DNA of 64,000 nucleotides, from contig NZ_CP150901.1 of the NCBI RefSeq assembly GCF_038050405.1, positions 2,480,001-2,544,000 of the forward strand, in the 5' to 3' direction. A model generated the notes under the pieces. That model was not told the origin of the DNA. It saw only the letters and a list, made by a program, of their open reading frames with translations, and ran no database searches. The translations under genes and the position numbers were made by a program. Below, in pieces: positions 33,008 to 41,974 of the stretch (the first letter of the stretch is position 1; the number at the start of each line of letters is the position of its first letter). The stretch comes from Paraburkholderia sp. IMGN_8 (lineage in GTDB: Bacteria > Pseudomonadota > Gammaproteobacteria > Burkholderiales > Burkholderiaceae).

Positions 33008-35160
33008 GGTGCCGGCCTGCGTTCCATATGCTGCTCGACCAGTTGGAGAATCGCTTTCGACTGATAGCCTTTCGCCAGTTGACGAAGCTGTGCCGTGAAC
33101 GACGCGTAGAGCGGGTTGAGCGCGGCGACACGTTCGGCCCAGAGCACGATCTCCCGCATATTGCCGTCGCGGGCGAGGCGGTGCAGTTCGCTCATTTCCG
33201 ATGCAGGCACGGCAAGCTGCGGCTCCTGCGATGCGCCGGGTGCCACGGATGGCGTCTGCGGCGCATAAGTCCACGTCAGCGCCAGCAACGCAGTCATCTG
33301 CGCGAGCAGCTTGTCGAAATCGACCGGCTTGGAGAGGAACGCATTGACGCCGGCGGCAAGGCTGTTTTTCTCATCGGCGCCGGACGAAGTCGCTGACACC
33401 GCAATGACCGGCACGTCAGCCAGGCCGGAAAGTTGCCGCAGGCGGCGGGTGGTCTCGAGGCCGTCCATTTCGGGCATGACGATGTCGGTCAGGATCAGCG
33501 AGGGTCCCTCGCTTTGCGCCTTCGCGAGCCCTTCGCGGCCGGTCGCGGCTTCGACGGTTTCGAAGCCGAGCCTCGTCAGAAACTCGACGACGACCTCGCG
33601 ATTGACCTGTACGTCGTCGATCACCAGAATCTTCCGCCGCGGGCCCAGGTAGCCCGTCTCGACCTGAGTGGCGGGTGCGGCAGGCATGGCGGCCGGTTCG
33701 GCAAGCGCAGGGGCAAGTTCGAACCAGAAGGCGCTGCCGTGCCCCACCCGGCTCTCGACGTGGATCTCGCTACCCATGGCACGAACGAATTGCCGGCTGA
33801 TCGCGAGACCGAGCCCGGTGCCTTCGACTCGCCGCTCGGCACCGCCGACCTGCTCGAAGGGCTCGAAAATCGCCTCCAGCTGGTCCGCGCTCACGCCAAT
33901 GCCGGTGTCTCGCACGTCGAATCGAACCTTCCCGGACGCGCCCTGCGCGATATGCAGGCTCACCTCGCCGTGGTCAGTGAACTTGACCGCATTCGCGAGC
34001 AGGTTGAGCAGGACCTGCCGTAACCGGCGTTCGTCGGCGCGCACACCGGACGGCACGCCAGGGGCGATCTCGCAGATGAATTCAAGCTGTTTCTGCTCCA
34101 CCTTCACACCGATGATTTCGCGAATCACGTCCATCATGGCGGCCAGCGGCACGTCGCCGATCTCGATGCGCAGTTTGCCCGCTTCGAGCTTGGTGAAATC
34201 GAGCGTGTCGTCGATCAACGTCAACAGATGTTCGCCGCTGCGCTGGATCACCGCCACCCCTTCACGTTGCCGCTCGTTCAGCGTGGGGTCGCGCCGCAGG
34301 ATCTGGGCATAGCCCAGAATGCCGTTGAGCGGCGTGCGCAGTTCGTGACTCATGCTGGCGAGGAATTCGCTCTTGGCCCGGTTCGCCGCTTCGGCCAGGC
34401 GCCGCGCTTCGCGCTCGGCGGCCGCATCGCGCTCCTCGAGGTACCAGCGGTGGAGTCGCTCGCCCATATCGTTGAATGCGGCAACCACCCGGTCGAGCTC
34501 GTCCGGCTGCCTCGGAGGGCGGCGCTGCAGGCTGAACGGCCGCGGCGTCTGATGGAAATCGTAGCCGCCGACGGTCCGCGCGATAGCGCCGAGGTGCCGC
34601 GTCACGAGCCGCGACAGGATGTAGATCGTGAACAGAGAAACCAGAAACGTATTGGCCGCCTGACTCACCAGAATCACGAGCGCGGTCTGCGTCAGCTCGT
34701 GGTAGAGATTGGTCAGCGTAGCCTCGACGTAGAGCGTGCCGATGCGCTGCTCCTTGCCCTGCACCCGGTAGAGCAGCGGAAATTCGCGTGTCACGGCCGC
34801 TTCCGCCACACGCCGACCCGCCGTGACGACCATCGGCGACGACGCCGAACCGGCCTCGCGCACCTCAGCAGCGCGAATATCGGCCAGCCGCAGAATACCG
34901 TCGAGTTCAAGTTGAAGCTGCGCCCGGTCGAGGCGCCACAGTGCCTCGCCGAGACTGTCGCGATAGCTCCTGTCGATATCGGCGAGGCGAGTCTCGACAC
35001 TTTCGATGCCGCTTGCATAATCGCGGTAGAGTTGGAATGCAGTCAAAACCAGCGTAACCACGCAACTGAACAGCAACACCGTCGCCAGAAGCCGCAGCAC
35101 TACGCTGCGGCGAAAGCGATTGATCGAACTCCAGAAGGCGCCAAACGTGTTGAGAGCCAT
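33004..35160 (-). CDS. Membrane hybrid sensor histidine kinase
   Basis: The product is 718 residues. Two membrane helices (about 19-42 and 160-185) enclose a periplasmic sensor domain. HAMP at about 186-250 is followed by HisKA (FLASMSHELRTPLNGILGYA), an ATPase domain (NLLANAVKFTD, DTGIGV, GTGLGLAIS) and a receiver at about 520-640 with ILTDIVMPEMDG. The C-terminal 80 residues are helical but carry no evident Hpt histidine motif. First of the three-gene operon, it probably relays a periplasmic signal to the receiver of the next kinase or to its own. A periplasmic binding protein is encoded divergently and may feed it. Confidence 0.9.
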   Translation of the reverse strand: MALNTFGAFWSSINRFRRSVVLRLLATVLLFSCVVTLVLTAFQLYRDYASGIESVETRLADIDRSYRDSLGEALWRLDRAQLQLELDGILRLADIRAAEVREAGSASSPMVVTAGRRVAEAAVTREFPLLYRVQGKEQRIGTLYVEATLTNLYHELTQTALVILVSQAANTFLVSLFTIYILSRLVTRHLGAIARTVGGYDFHQTPRPFSLQRRPPRQPDELDRVVAAFNDMGERLHRWYLEERDAAAEREARRLAEAANRAKSEFLASMSHELRTPLNGILGYAQILRRDPTLNERQREGVAVIQRSGEHLLTLIDDTLDFTKLEAGKLRIEIGDVPLAAMMDVIREIIGVKVEQKQLEFICEIAPGVPSGVRADERRLRQVLLNLLANAVKFTDHGEVSLHIAQGASGKVRFDVRDTGIGVSADQLEAIFEPFEQVGGAERRVEGTGLGLAISRQFVRAMGSEIHVESRVGHGSAFWFELAPALAEPAAMPAAPATQVETGYLGPRRKILVIDDVQVNREVVVEFLTRLGFETVEAATGREGLAKAQSEGPSLILTDIVMPEMDGLETTRRLRQLSGLADVPVIAVSATSSGADEKNSLAAGVNAFLSKPVDFDKLLAQMTALLALTWTYAPQTPSVAPGASQEPQLAVPASEMSELHRLARDGNMREIVLWAERVAALNPLYASFTAQLRQLAKGYQSKAILQLVEQHMERRPAP

Positions 35161-35188
35161 ATTCCCCCGCGAGTGCTCTGGATCTCTT

Positions 35189-36184
35189 TTGCCCTATTCT
35201 GCGCCCGTCGCCGATTCGCGGTCTACCGTCGGCGCCTCCCGCGGCACCCCGCCTGCCTGCACGAAATCCCGCTTCGGCGCCCTCTCTCCGCGCACCTGGG
35301 GCGTTGCGGCCATACGTGGCCTGCTCGCCGGATTGTCGATCTGGGCCGCGCTGATTCCGGCGGTATTCGCGCTGGATATCGTCAAACCGCTCAAGTCAGA
35401 AGAATTCCTTGTCCGCTACGCCTACCCGTTCGAATTGTTGACGGAAGTGCTCACCCGCACCACCGCCGCGTATGGCCCGTACGCCGAACAGCCTTACACC
35501 GACGCCATTTCGGTAGCCCGTTCGCATCAGGAGGCGCTCAAGGGTGAACGCATCAACGTCATGATCAGCGATGCGGGCCACCGGGAATTCGACGAAGACA
35601 TGATCCCGATTCCGTTTCCAATCGACAAAGGGCTGCTTGGCTACCGCGTCGCACTGATCGCCGCCGACAACCAGCCGAAGATCGACGCAGTCCGCACGCT
35701 CGACCAGTTTCGCAAGCTGTCCATCGGACAAGGCAGCAATTGGGGCGACGTGCGCGTCTATGAGTACAACCATGTGCCCATCAGGACGGCGGAAACGTAC
35801 GATTCGCTTTTTCTCATGCTTCTGCATCGGCGCTTCGACCTGTTCCCGCGCGGCGTGACCGAGGCGCCGCAGGAATTACGTGCTTACGGAGCACGCTACC
35901 CGAACCTCGCGATCGATCGCCATCTGCTGATCAGGTACCCGTTTGCCCAGTTTTTCTACGTTAGTAAATCGGAACCGCGCCTCGCCGCGCGCATTCGCGA
36001 CGGGCTCGAGCAGATGGAGCGGGACGGCAGCTTCGATGCATTCTTCAACCGGCACTTCAGCCAGCAGTTGAGCGCCCTGAAACTGAAAGAGCGGACACTT
36101 GTCGAGCTTCAGAATCCGTTCCTGCCGGCGTGGGTCCCGCTGTCGCGCAAGGAACTCTGGTTCGATCCCGCAAGCTTGCGCTAG
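35189..36184 (+). CDS. Periplasmic binding protein, type 3 family-like (orphan)
   Basis: The product is about 331 residues. A signal or anchor segment (GLLAGLSIWAALIPAVFA) is followed by a solute-binding-like domain (YAYPFELLTEVLTRTTAAYG, IDAVRTLDQFRKLSIGQGSN, ending RLAARIRDGLEQMERDGSFD). No transporter gene accompanies it. It is divergent from the hybrid kinase, so it may be a sensing partner; this is inference. Only TTG and GTG codons are available at the 5' end. TTG at 35189 was chosen because GGA lies six bases upstream and it avoids overlap with the kinase start; TTG 35120 or GTG 35147 remain possible. Confidence 0.72.
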   Translation: MPYSAPVADSRSTVGASRGTPPACTKSRFGALSPRTWGVAAIRGLLAGLSIWAALIPAVFALDIVKPLKSEEFLVRYAYPFELLTEVLTRTTAAYGPYAEQPYTDAISVARSHQEALKGERINVMISDAGHREFDEDMIPIPFPIDKGLLGYRVALIAADNQPKIDAVRTLDQFRKLSIGQGSNWGDVRVYEYNHVPIRTAETYDSLFLMLLHRRFDLFPRGVTEAPQELRAYGARYPNLAIDRHLLIRYPFAQFFYVSKSEPRLAARIRDGLEQMERDGSFDAFFNRHFSQQLSALKLKERTLVELQNPFLPAWVPLSRKELWFDPASLR

Positions 36185-36495
36185 CCGTTTGCCGTTATCC
36201 GCTCGGACACCGGCACCGTTCCGTATGCGAGTATCTCGTCCACACAGTCGGCCAGTTCGCGCAACGCGTGCGACGAGTCCCGGTCGAGTGCTTCGGCATG
36301 CGATTTTCTGAGCTCGCGCAGCGTATCGCCAAGCCGCCTGATCGCATGGGGCCCGCTATCCAGGAGCGGCCAGCAATGCAGCAGATAACCCAGCGGTGTC
36401 ACACTCCTGTTCTCGCACCATGTATCGAACAGGCGCAGGCAGATCGAGTTGATGTACTCCACCTCGTTTTCGCGTCCGGACAGATAGGGAATCAT
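36181..36495 (-). CDS. Hypothetical helical protein
   Basis: The product is 104 residues, mostly helical and charged (LRLFDTWCENRSVTPLGYLL, then LGDTLRELRKSHAEALDRD). It has no signal peptide, membrane helix or recognised domain. Its stop overlaps that of the binding-protein gene by four bases in convergent orientation. No good ribosome site precedes the ATG. The coherent, hydrophobically patterned sequence supports a gene rather than chance; function unknown. Confidence 0.5.
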   Translation of the reverse strand: MIPYLSGRENEVEYINSICLRLFDTWCENRSVTPLGYLLHCWPLLDSGPHAIRRLGDTLRELRKSHAEALDRDSSHALRELADCVDEILAYGTVPVSERITANG

Positions 36496-36672
36496 GGAGA
36501 GGCAACCGCGTGAGACGATTTCGATATTCCATCCTAAGCAGGCAAAGAGCGCTACGCAGTCAGGAAGCGCGGAAAATCGGAGCTACGCATCCTGAATCGC
36601 GCGTAAGGAAATCCTGACATCATCCGTATGGCCGCCCTTCCTCCGCTAAAAGGATTGGCGATGCTGCCCCGG

Positions 36673-37527
36673 CTACTGCCCGGGCTTCAGCGCCGCGTAA
36701 GCCCCCGGCGTGACTCCGTATGCTCGCTTGAAAAGCCGGTTGAGATGGCTCTGATCATAAAAGCCGACTGCCGCAGCGGCCGTTGCTGCGTTATGTCCCG
36801 CCGCAAGCATCCGTCTTGCTGCAAGCAGGCGCATCTGAGTCGCATACGCGTGTGGCGGCAGACCGAACTCCTTGCAAAAAGCGCGCATCAGATGATATCG
36901 ACTGAGGCCGACGAGTTCAGCCAATTGGTCTATCGATATGTCGCGCGCAAAGTTGGCGGCGACGTAGTCACGAACCTGGGCCATTTTTCGGGATTCGCGC
37001 CGTGCTTCGCCGGCATCAGGCCCGGATTGACCATACCTTCCGAACAACATGCCCATCGCCGCCCACCAGTTCGCCTGCCGTTCCATCAACGACGTCGAGC
37101 CGTGTTCGTGAAGACTGGCATGCGCCTTGACCAGCAGACCTGAAAGAAGCTCGTCCTGATAGAGGCCAGGCGGAACGAGAAGCGGTTTGTCGAGACGTGA
37201 GTCTGGGCAAAAGACGGCGCCCAGTGCGGCGAGACCTTCCACGTCAAGATAGATGGCACGGTAAATCCATTCACGGCCCTCCCACACCTCGCCGCTGTGG
37301 TATTCGCCCGGCCCAAACACCAGCACGCTGCCCGGTCCGGCGATGTCGCTACCGGCGCGCGTATGGCACTGGCCGGCACCGTTTTCCGTCATGACGATAA
37401 CGAGCTCGTCGTGCAAGTGCCGATCGAACTTGTGCTTACCATAACGGGCGCTTGCAAGGCAGGCGCCGTCAAGTGCGCTATCGCGCCAACAGACAAACCC
37501 CTGCTCGCTTTTTTCAGTCATCGCCAT
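36673..37527 (-). CDS. AraC-family transcriptional regulator
   Basis: The product is 284 residues. An N-terminal cupin sensor domain (HDELVIVMTENGAGQCHTRA, then GPGSVLVFGPGEYHSGEV) is followed by two C-terminal helix-turn-helices (DISIDQLAELVGLSRYHLMR and ATAAAAVGFYDQSHLNRLFK), with the usual YGVTPGAYAAL end. Start 37527 has GAGGGG before it; a GTG at 37548 is less likely. It lies 23 bases after the alanyl-tRNA editing gene on the same strand, an arrangement seen with LysE exporters and AlaX. The effector is unknown. Confidence 0.87.
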   Translation of the reverse strand: MAMTEKSEQGFVCWRDSALDGACLASARYGKHKFDRHLHDELVIVMTENGAGQCHTRAGSDIAGPGSVLVFGPGEYHSGEVWEGREWIYRAIYLDVEGLAALGAVFCPDSRLDKPLLVPPGLYQDELLSGLLVKAHASLHEHGSTSLMERQANWWAAMGMLFGRYGQSGPDAGEARRESRKMAQVRDYVAANFARDISIDQLAELVGLSRYHLMRAFCKEFGLPPHAYATQMRLLAARRMLAAGHNAATAAAAVGFYDQSHLNRLFKRAYGVTPGAYAALKPGQ

Positions 37528-37550
37528 GGTTCGCGCCCCTCGTTCCACCC

Positions 37551-38264
37551 TTAAACCAGTTCCAGTCTTACCCGGCGATTGTGACGGCCCTTGTTCTCTA
37601 TCTTCACGATGCGGATAGGTCTCGATTGCGCCGTGTTGGACAAATGCGTGCCGCCGCAGGCCTGCCGGTCGAGATCGCCGATTTCCACGATCCGAATAGT
37701 GCCCTCGGGTGTCGGCGGGGGTGCTACCGAAAGGCTGCGGATCAGACCGTGCGTCGCCTTTGCTTCCATTTCGCTTACATAATATGCGCGCACGTCCATG
37801 CCGCGGCGGATCACCTCGTTGATGGGCTCCTCCAGAGACCGCAACGCATCGTTATCCGCGTCGGGCAAATCGAAGTCCATGCGAGCGGTACCATCCTCGT
37901 TAATTTGTACGCCCGTGACGAGTGCGCCGGCGAACCGTTGATACACAAGCGCGTTGAGGATGTGCGTGCCCGTATGGAGCTGGGCAACTGTGGCACGCCG
38001 GGTCGCGTCGATGGCGACGTGGACGTCGCCGTTCAGTTCGAGTGGCTCGTCGAGCAGATGCCATAAGACGCTTCCTTCCGCCGAAACACCGGTAATCCGG
38101 GCGGCGCCGTGTGCGTGTGTCAGCGTTGCCGCGTCCGAGACCTGGCCACCCCCGCCCGGATGCAATGCCGAGCGGCTCAGCACGACCGCGCCGGGCCGAG
38201 CGGCAACAACGGTTGTTTCGAACTCGAGCAAATCCGGCTGCTCATGGCAAAGATAGTGCGGCAC
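37551..38264 (-). CDS. Trans-acting alanyl-tRNA editing protein (AlaX type)
   Basis: The product is 237 residues, homologous to the editing half of alanyl-tRNA synthetase without the synthetase core. Zinc ligands are visible as HTGTH (HxxxH) and CGGTH, and the glycine-rich HPGGGGQVSD lies in the N-terminal barrel, giving an AlaX-M layout. It hydrolyses Ser-tRNA(Ala) and possibly Gly-tRNA(Ala) to prevent mistranslation. It is first of a two-gene unit with the AraC regulator. No ribosome site stronger than GAGG is seen upstream, but the family start MPHYLCHEQP fits. Confidence 0.88.
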   Translation of the reverse strand: MPHYLCHEQPDLLEFETTVVAARPGAVVLSRSALHPGGGGQVSDAATLTHAHGAARITGVSAEGSVLWHLLDEPLELNGDVHVAIDATRRATVAQLHTGTHILNALVYQRFAGALVTGVQINEDGTARMDFDLPDADNDALRSLEEPINEVIRRGMDVRAYYVSEMEAKATHGLIRSLSVAPPPTPEGTIRIVEIGDLDRQACGGTHLSNTAQSRPIRIVKIENKGRHNRRVRLELV

Positions 38265-38621
38265 CTTTTTGACCTCGCATGAATTGACTGGTTAAGCCCA
38301 GCATACTGAGTCTGGGCCCAACCTGTCTTGGTCAAAAATGCTCCTGTCTCCTGTGCCGGGCAGCGCTGCAGATTCGCGTTGAATCAGCCAACCGTCCCCC
38401 GTCGCACGCTATGTGTGCCGTTCAAGTTGTCGCCATTCCGTGTCGTATATGTTTTTGACGAAGCAATACCGCAATGCGACGTCATAACGTCCAATACGAT
38501 GCTTAAACATCGGCGTCGTCTGCACAAATGCGCGAACCAGATAACGGTATGAAAATTGATTGGTTCTTTCCGGAGCCCGGCATGCCGAGAATAGGCGATC
38601 CAGAATTCCGCCGATCCTTTC
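38265..38621. other. Divergent intergenic region without genes
   Basis: These 357 bases separate the divergent AlaX and amino-acid ABC operons and hold both promoters. The middle is AT-richer than its surroundings. Short frames here (for example on the minus strand near 38384-38756) run into the ABC gene and lack family resemblance. No operator was clear by eye. Confidence 0.45.
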
Positions 38622-39479
38622 ATGTTCAACGCTCCGCACCGCATCACCCACCGCATCACGGTTAACCGCGCTCTGCGCGCCTTCACTGTTCTCGCCGCCT
38701 TCGCCGCCGGCGCCGCGCACGCGGACAGCACGCTCGACCGTATCCATCAGCGTCACAAGATCGTGATTGGCGTGATCCTGTCCGGGCCGCCGTTCGGTTC
38801 ACTCGACCCCGCCACGCAAAAGCCGGTTGGATTCAATGTCGATCTCGCCGAAGACGTCGCGAAGCGGCTTGGCGTCGAAGCGGAACTGACGCCGGTGCAG
38901 CCGTCGAATCGTGTGCAGTTCCTTCAGCAAGGCAAGGTCGACGCGCTGATCGCCAACATGGAAGTCACCAAGGAACGCGCGGAGATTTTCTCGTATCCGC
39001 CCACACCGTTCGAGGAAATCGGCGGCGCGCTCATCACGCGCAAAGACAGCGGCATCAAGACGTGGAACGATGTGCGCGGCAAACCCGTGTGCGTCTCGCA
39101 GGGCAGCAACTACACGAAGCCGCTTGCCGAGCAATACGGCGCACAGGTGAAGGCATTCCGCGGCCAGCCGGAATCGCTGCTCGCGCTGCGTGGCAATAAC
39201 TGCGTCGCCGCGGTGCATGTCGCGCCCACCTTGCGCCTGCTCGCCGCACGCAATCCGGATTGGAAGGACTACACCATCCCCGTCTCAAACGATCTGATTC
39301 CGTCGCCGGCCGTGATCTGGGTGCGCAAGGGCGAAACCGACACGCAGAACGCGCTCGATAAAATCGTGCAGGACTGGCATCGCAGCGGCTGGCTGATCGA
39401 TGTCGAGCGCAAGAACGCGATGCAGCCCTCGCAGGCCGTGCTCGATCTGCACGAGAAGTACAAGGCGCAACGCACATGA
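38622..39479 (+). CDS. Polar amino-acid ABC transporter binding protein (yxeM-like)
   Basis: The product is 285 residues. A signal peptide (cleavage near AAHA-DS) precedes a family-3 binding fold: KIVIGVILSGPPFGSLDPAT, then PVGFNVDLAEDVAKRLGVE and VDALIANMEVTKERAEIFSY. The family binds amino acids and derivatives. It is first of four genes (binding protein, two permeases, ATPase) joined by overlaps. The convergent neighbours are an NtaA-like monooxygenase and an MmgE/PrpD protein, as in the B. subtilis yxe operon, which suggests an S-succinylated or N-substituted amino acid. The ligand is inferred, not shown. Confidence 0.87.
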   Translation: MFNAPHRITHRITVNRALRAFTVLAAFAAGAAHADSTLDRIHQRHKIVIGVILSGPPFGSLDPATQKPVGFNVDLAEDVAKRLGVEAELTPVQPSNRVQFLQQGKVDALIANMEVTKERAEIFSYPPTPFEEIGGALITRKDSGIKTWNDVRGKPVCVSQGSNYTKPLAEQYGAQVKAFRGQPESLLALRGNNCVAAVHVAPTLRLLAARNPDWKDYTIPVSNDLIPSPAVIWVRKGETDTQNALDKIVQDWHRSGWLIDVERKNAMQPSQAVLDLHEKYKAQRT

Positions 39480-40237
39480 GTTCGCCGCTTGCAGGCTTCT
39501 CGCAAGCCACCGCAGCGCTCGTCGATGCCATCGGCAAGACCGGCCTGAACTACAGCTTCGTGCTCGACGCGGACGAACGCGCATCGTTCCTGCACGGCAT
39601 GCTGGTGACGCTCGAGTTGTCGCTCGTCACGGCGCTGGGCAGTCTGTTCGCCGGCGTCGTGCTGGCAGCCATGCTGACTTCGCCGCGCGCCGCGCTGGCG
39701 CGGCCGGCCCGAGTCTTCGTCGAAATCACTCGCAATACGCCGACGCTTGTGCAACTGTTCTGCGCGTTTCTGGTGATCAACATGCTGATTAGCGAGGTGC
39801 TGCGCAATCTTGGCGGCAATACGTTGACGCCGTTCATCTGGAGCGCGATCGTGATTTCGCTGCACAAGGGGGCGTTTCACGCTGAAGCGCTGCGTGCCGG
39901 AATCGAAGCCGTACCGCGCGCCACTCTGGAAGCGGCGCAGTCGCTCGGCTATAGCCGCCGCCAGCGTCTGTGGGGCATGCAATTGCCGCTCGCGGTGCGT
40001 TTCGCGCTGCCGGCGCTCGTCAACAATATGACGGATCTCGTCAAGATGACCACCGTCGCCTCGGCGATCGCCGTCGGCGACATCACCTATGCGTCGATCA
40101 TGATCTGGACGCAGCGCGACAACGTGCTCGAATTGATGATCCTGATTCTGCTGTTCTTCGGCGCGCTGACCTTCGCAATCAACCGCGCAGGGCGCTGGCT
40201 CGAAGCGCGCTTGAGGATGCCAGGCTATGGCCACTGA
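39476..40237 (+). CDS. Amino-acid ABC transporter permease 1
   Basis: The product is 253 residues with about five membrane helices of the HisM/GlnP type. The segment VFVEITRNTPTLVQLFCAFL (the RNTPxLVQ motif) and the EAA loop EAAQSLGYSRRQRLWGMQLP are typical of polar amino-acid permeases. It overlaps the binding-protein stop by ATGA and the second permease start by 11 bases, so all are co-translated. It would form a heterodimer with the next gene product. Confidence 0.87.
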   Translation: MSSPLAGFSQATAALVDAIGKTGLNYSFVLDADERASFLHGMLVTLELSLVTALGSLFAGVVLAAMLTSPRAALARPARVFVEITRNTPTLVQLFCAFLVINMLISEVLRNLGGNTLTPFIWSAIVISLHKGAFHAEALRAGIEAVPRATLEAAQSLGYSRRQRLWGMQLPLAVRFALPALVNNMTDLVKMTTVASAIAVGDITYASIMIWTQRDNVLELMILILLFFGALTFAINRAGRWLEARLRMPGYGH

Positions 40238-41030
40238 AACGCTCTCGTCACTGGCGCGGAGCGAACGGCGCCGCCCTGCCGCGCTACTCGCCGTGGTTGG
40301 CGTCGCTGCCTTGCTTGCGGTGTTCGAGCATGAGATCGCCCATGGCCGCCACTACCCGACGCTCGCCGCGCTCATCACGTGGGCGCCCGCGCTCGGCAAA
40401 TCGCTGTGGGTCAACATCGAGATCAGCCTGCTCGCGATCGCGCTCGGCACCCTGGCCGGTCTCGTGCTCGGACCGCTGCTGCTGTCGCCGATCCGGATCG
40501 TGCGCGTCGCGACGCGCGGCTATGTGCAGGTGTTCCGCAACGCGCCGCTGCTCGTGCTGATCTATTTCTCGACCTATGTCTTCCCGTTCGAGATCGCGAT
40601 CGGCCATCAGACGCTGCCGTTCCCCGACTGGTTCAAGGTCACGCTCGGCCTTGCGCTGCCCGCGAGCGCCAACTTCGCGGAGATCTTCCGCGGCGCGATC
40701 CAGTCGATCCCGCATGCGCAGTGGGACGCCGCGCGTTCGCTCGCGTTCAGCCGCACGCAGGTATTCCGCTGGATCATTCTGCCGCAGTGCGTGAAGCGGA
40801 TGCTGCCGCCATGGATGAACCTCTACGCCAGCATCACGATGGCGACGGCGCTCGCGTCGCTAGTCGGTGTGCACGATCTGCTCGACACGGCACAGGTCGC
40901 CAGCAATACCGTGGCGCGTGCTGATTTCACGGTCGTCGTCTATTTCACCGTGCTCGGACTGTTCTTCGCGTACTGCTATCCGATTGCGCGCCTCACCCGT
41001 TTCATTGAAAAACGCTATGCCTTCAGCTGA
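40227..41030 (+). CDS. Amino-acid ABC transporter permease 2
   Basis: The product is 267 residues. RGYVQVFRNAPLLVLIYFST and the EAA loop WDAARSLAFSRTQVFRWIIL identify a HisQ/M-type permease; the N-terminal 60 residues add one helix and a periplasmic stretch. It overlaps the first permease by 11 bases and the ATPase by 14. The B. subtilis yxe operon has one permease gene (yxeN), so the two-permease form here is a difference. Confidence 0.87.
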   Translation: MATETLSSLARSERRRPAALLAVVGVAALLAVFEHEIAHGRHYPTLAALITWAPALGKSLWVNIEISLLAIALGTLAGLVLGPLLLSPIRIVRVATRGYVQVFRNAPLLVLIYFSTYVFPFEIAIGHQTLPFPDWFKVTLGLALPASANFAEIFRGAIQSIPHAQWDAARSLAFSRTQVFRWIILPQCVKRMLPPWMNLYASITMATALASLVGVHDLLDTAQVASNTVARADFTVVVYFTVLGLFFAYCYPIARLTRFIEKRYAFS

Positions 41031-41883
41031 CGCCACATTCGCAGCCTCTTTCGCCGCCCCTTCCGCCTCCGCCGCGCACCCGCTGGTACGGTTGCGCGAC
41101 GTGCATCTTTCATTCGGCGCCAATCCGGTGCTCAAGGGCATCGACCTCGACGTGTTCCGCGGTCAGGCCGTGTCGATCATCGGTCCATCCGGTTCGGGCA
41201 AATCGACGATCCTGCGTTGCATCACGGGACTGCTGCATCCCCAGCACGGCACGATCGAAGTCGACGGCACGCGCGTCGATCAACTTGCGTCCGAACGCGA
41301 CGAGATTGAATTGCGCAAGCGTGTCGGCTTCGTGTTTCAGCAATACAACCTGTTTCCGCATCTGAGTGTGCTCGACAATCTGGTCGTTGCGCCGGTGCGC
41401 ATTCTCGGCCGCGACAAAGCCGCCGCGACCCGCACCGCTTACGATCTGCTGAAGAAAGTGCGCCTCGCCGATAAAGCGCATGCCTATCCGGGCGAGTTGT
41501 CCGGCGGACAGCAACAGCGCGTGGCGATCGCTCGCGCGCTCGCCATGCAGCCGGATCTGATCCTGTTCGACGAGGTGACCTCCGCACTCGATCCTGAAAC
41601 CGTGGGTGAAGTGCTGACCGTGATACGCGATCTGGTCAGGGACGGCATGACCTGCGTGCTCGTCACGCACGAGATGCGCTTTGCCGAAGAAGTCAGCGAC
41701 GCGGTTTATTTCACCGAGGCCGGGGTGATCGTCGAGCACGGTCCCGCGGAGCGTCTGTTTCGTGCGCCCACGAGTCCGCGCACGCGGGCGTTTCTGGCGC
41801 ACACGCCGGTTGCACCGGAAGCCGCACCCGCAACGCAACCGCGCGTGCCGCTGCAACTGGATCTGAGCCGCTTCGCGATCTGA
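41017..41883 (+). CDS. Amino-acid ABC transporter ATP-binding protein (yxeO-like)
   Basis: The product is 288 residues. Walker A GPSGSGKST, Q-loop VFQQYNLFPH, signature LSGGQQQRVAIARAL, Walker B LILFDEVTSALDP and the switch His in LVTHEMRFAEE are all intact. The N-terminal 24-residue Ala/Ser-rich extension is unusual; the start at 41017 lies inside the upstream permease (14-base overlap) and is the first codon before the domain. A convergent terminator follows at 41931. Confidence 0.9.
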   Translation: MPSADATFAASFAAPSASAAHPLVRLRDVHLSFGANPVLKGIDLDVFRGQAVSIIGPSGSGKSTILRCITGLLHPQHGTIEVDGTRVDQLASERDEIELRKRVGFVFQQYNLFPHLSVLDNLVVAPVRILGRDKAAATRTAYDLLKKVRLADKAHAYPGELSGGQQQRVAIARALAMQPDLILFDEVTSALDPETVGEVLTVIRDLVRDGMTCVLVTHEMRFAEEVSDAVYFTEAGVIVEHGPAERLFRAPTSPRTRAFLAHTPVAPEAAPATQPRVPLQLDLSRFAI

Positions 41884-41930
41884 GCATACCTGGCCCGAGC
41901 GGAACTGACTCAGCGACAAGTGACTCAACG

Positions 41931-41964
41931 ACACGGCGTCTGTCGCACAGGCGCCGTGTTTTTC
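41931..41964. terminator. Rho-independent terminator between convergent operons
   Basis: ACACGGCG at 41931-41938 pairs with CGCCGTGT at 41952-41959 across a 13-base loop, followed by a T-run. It closes the ABC transporter operon and lies just after the stop of the opposing monooxygenase gene. Confidence 0.72.
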
Positions 41965-41974
41965 TTTGCCCGAC

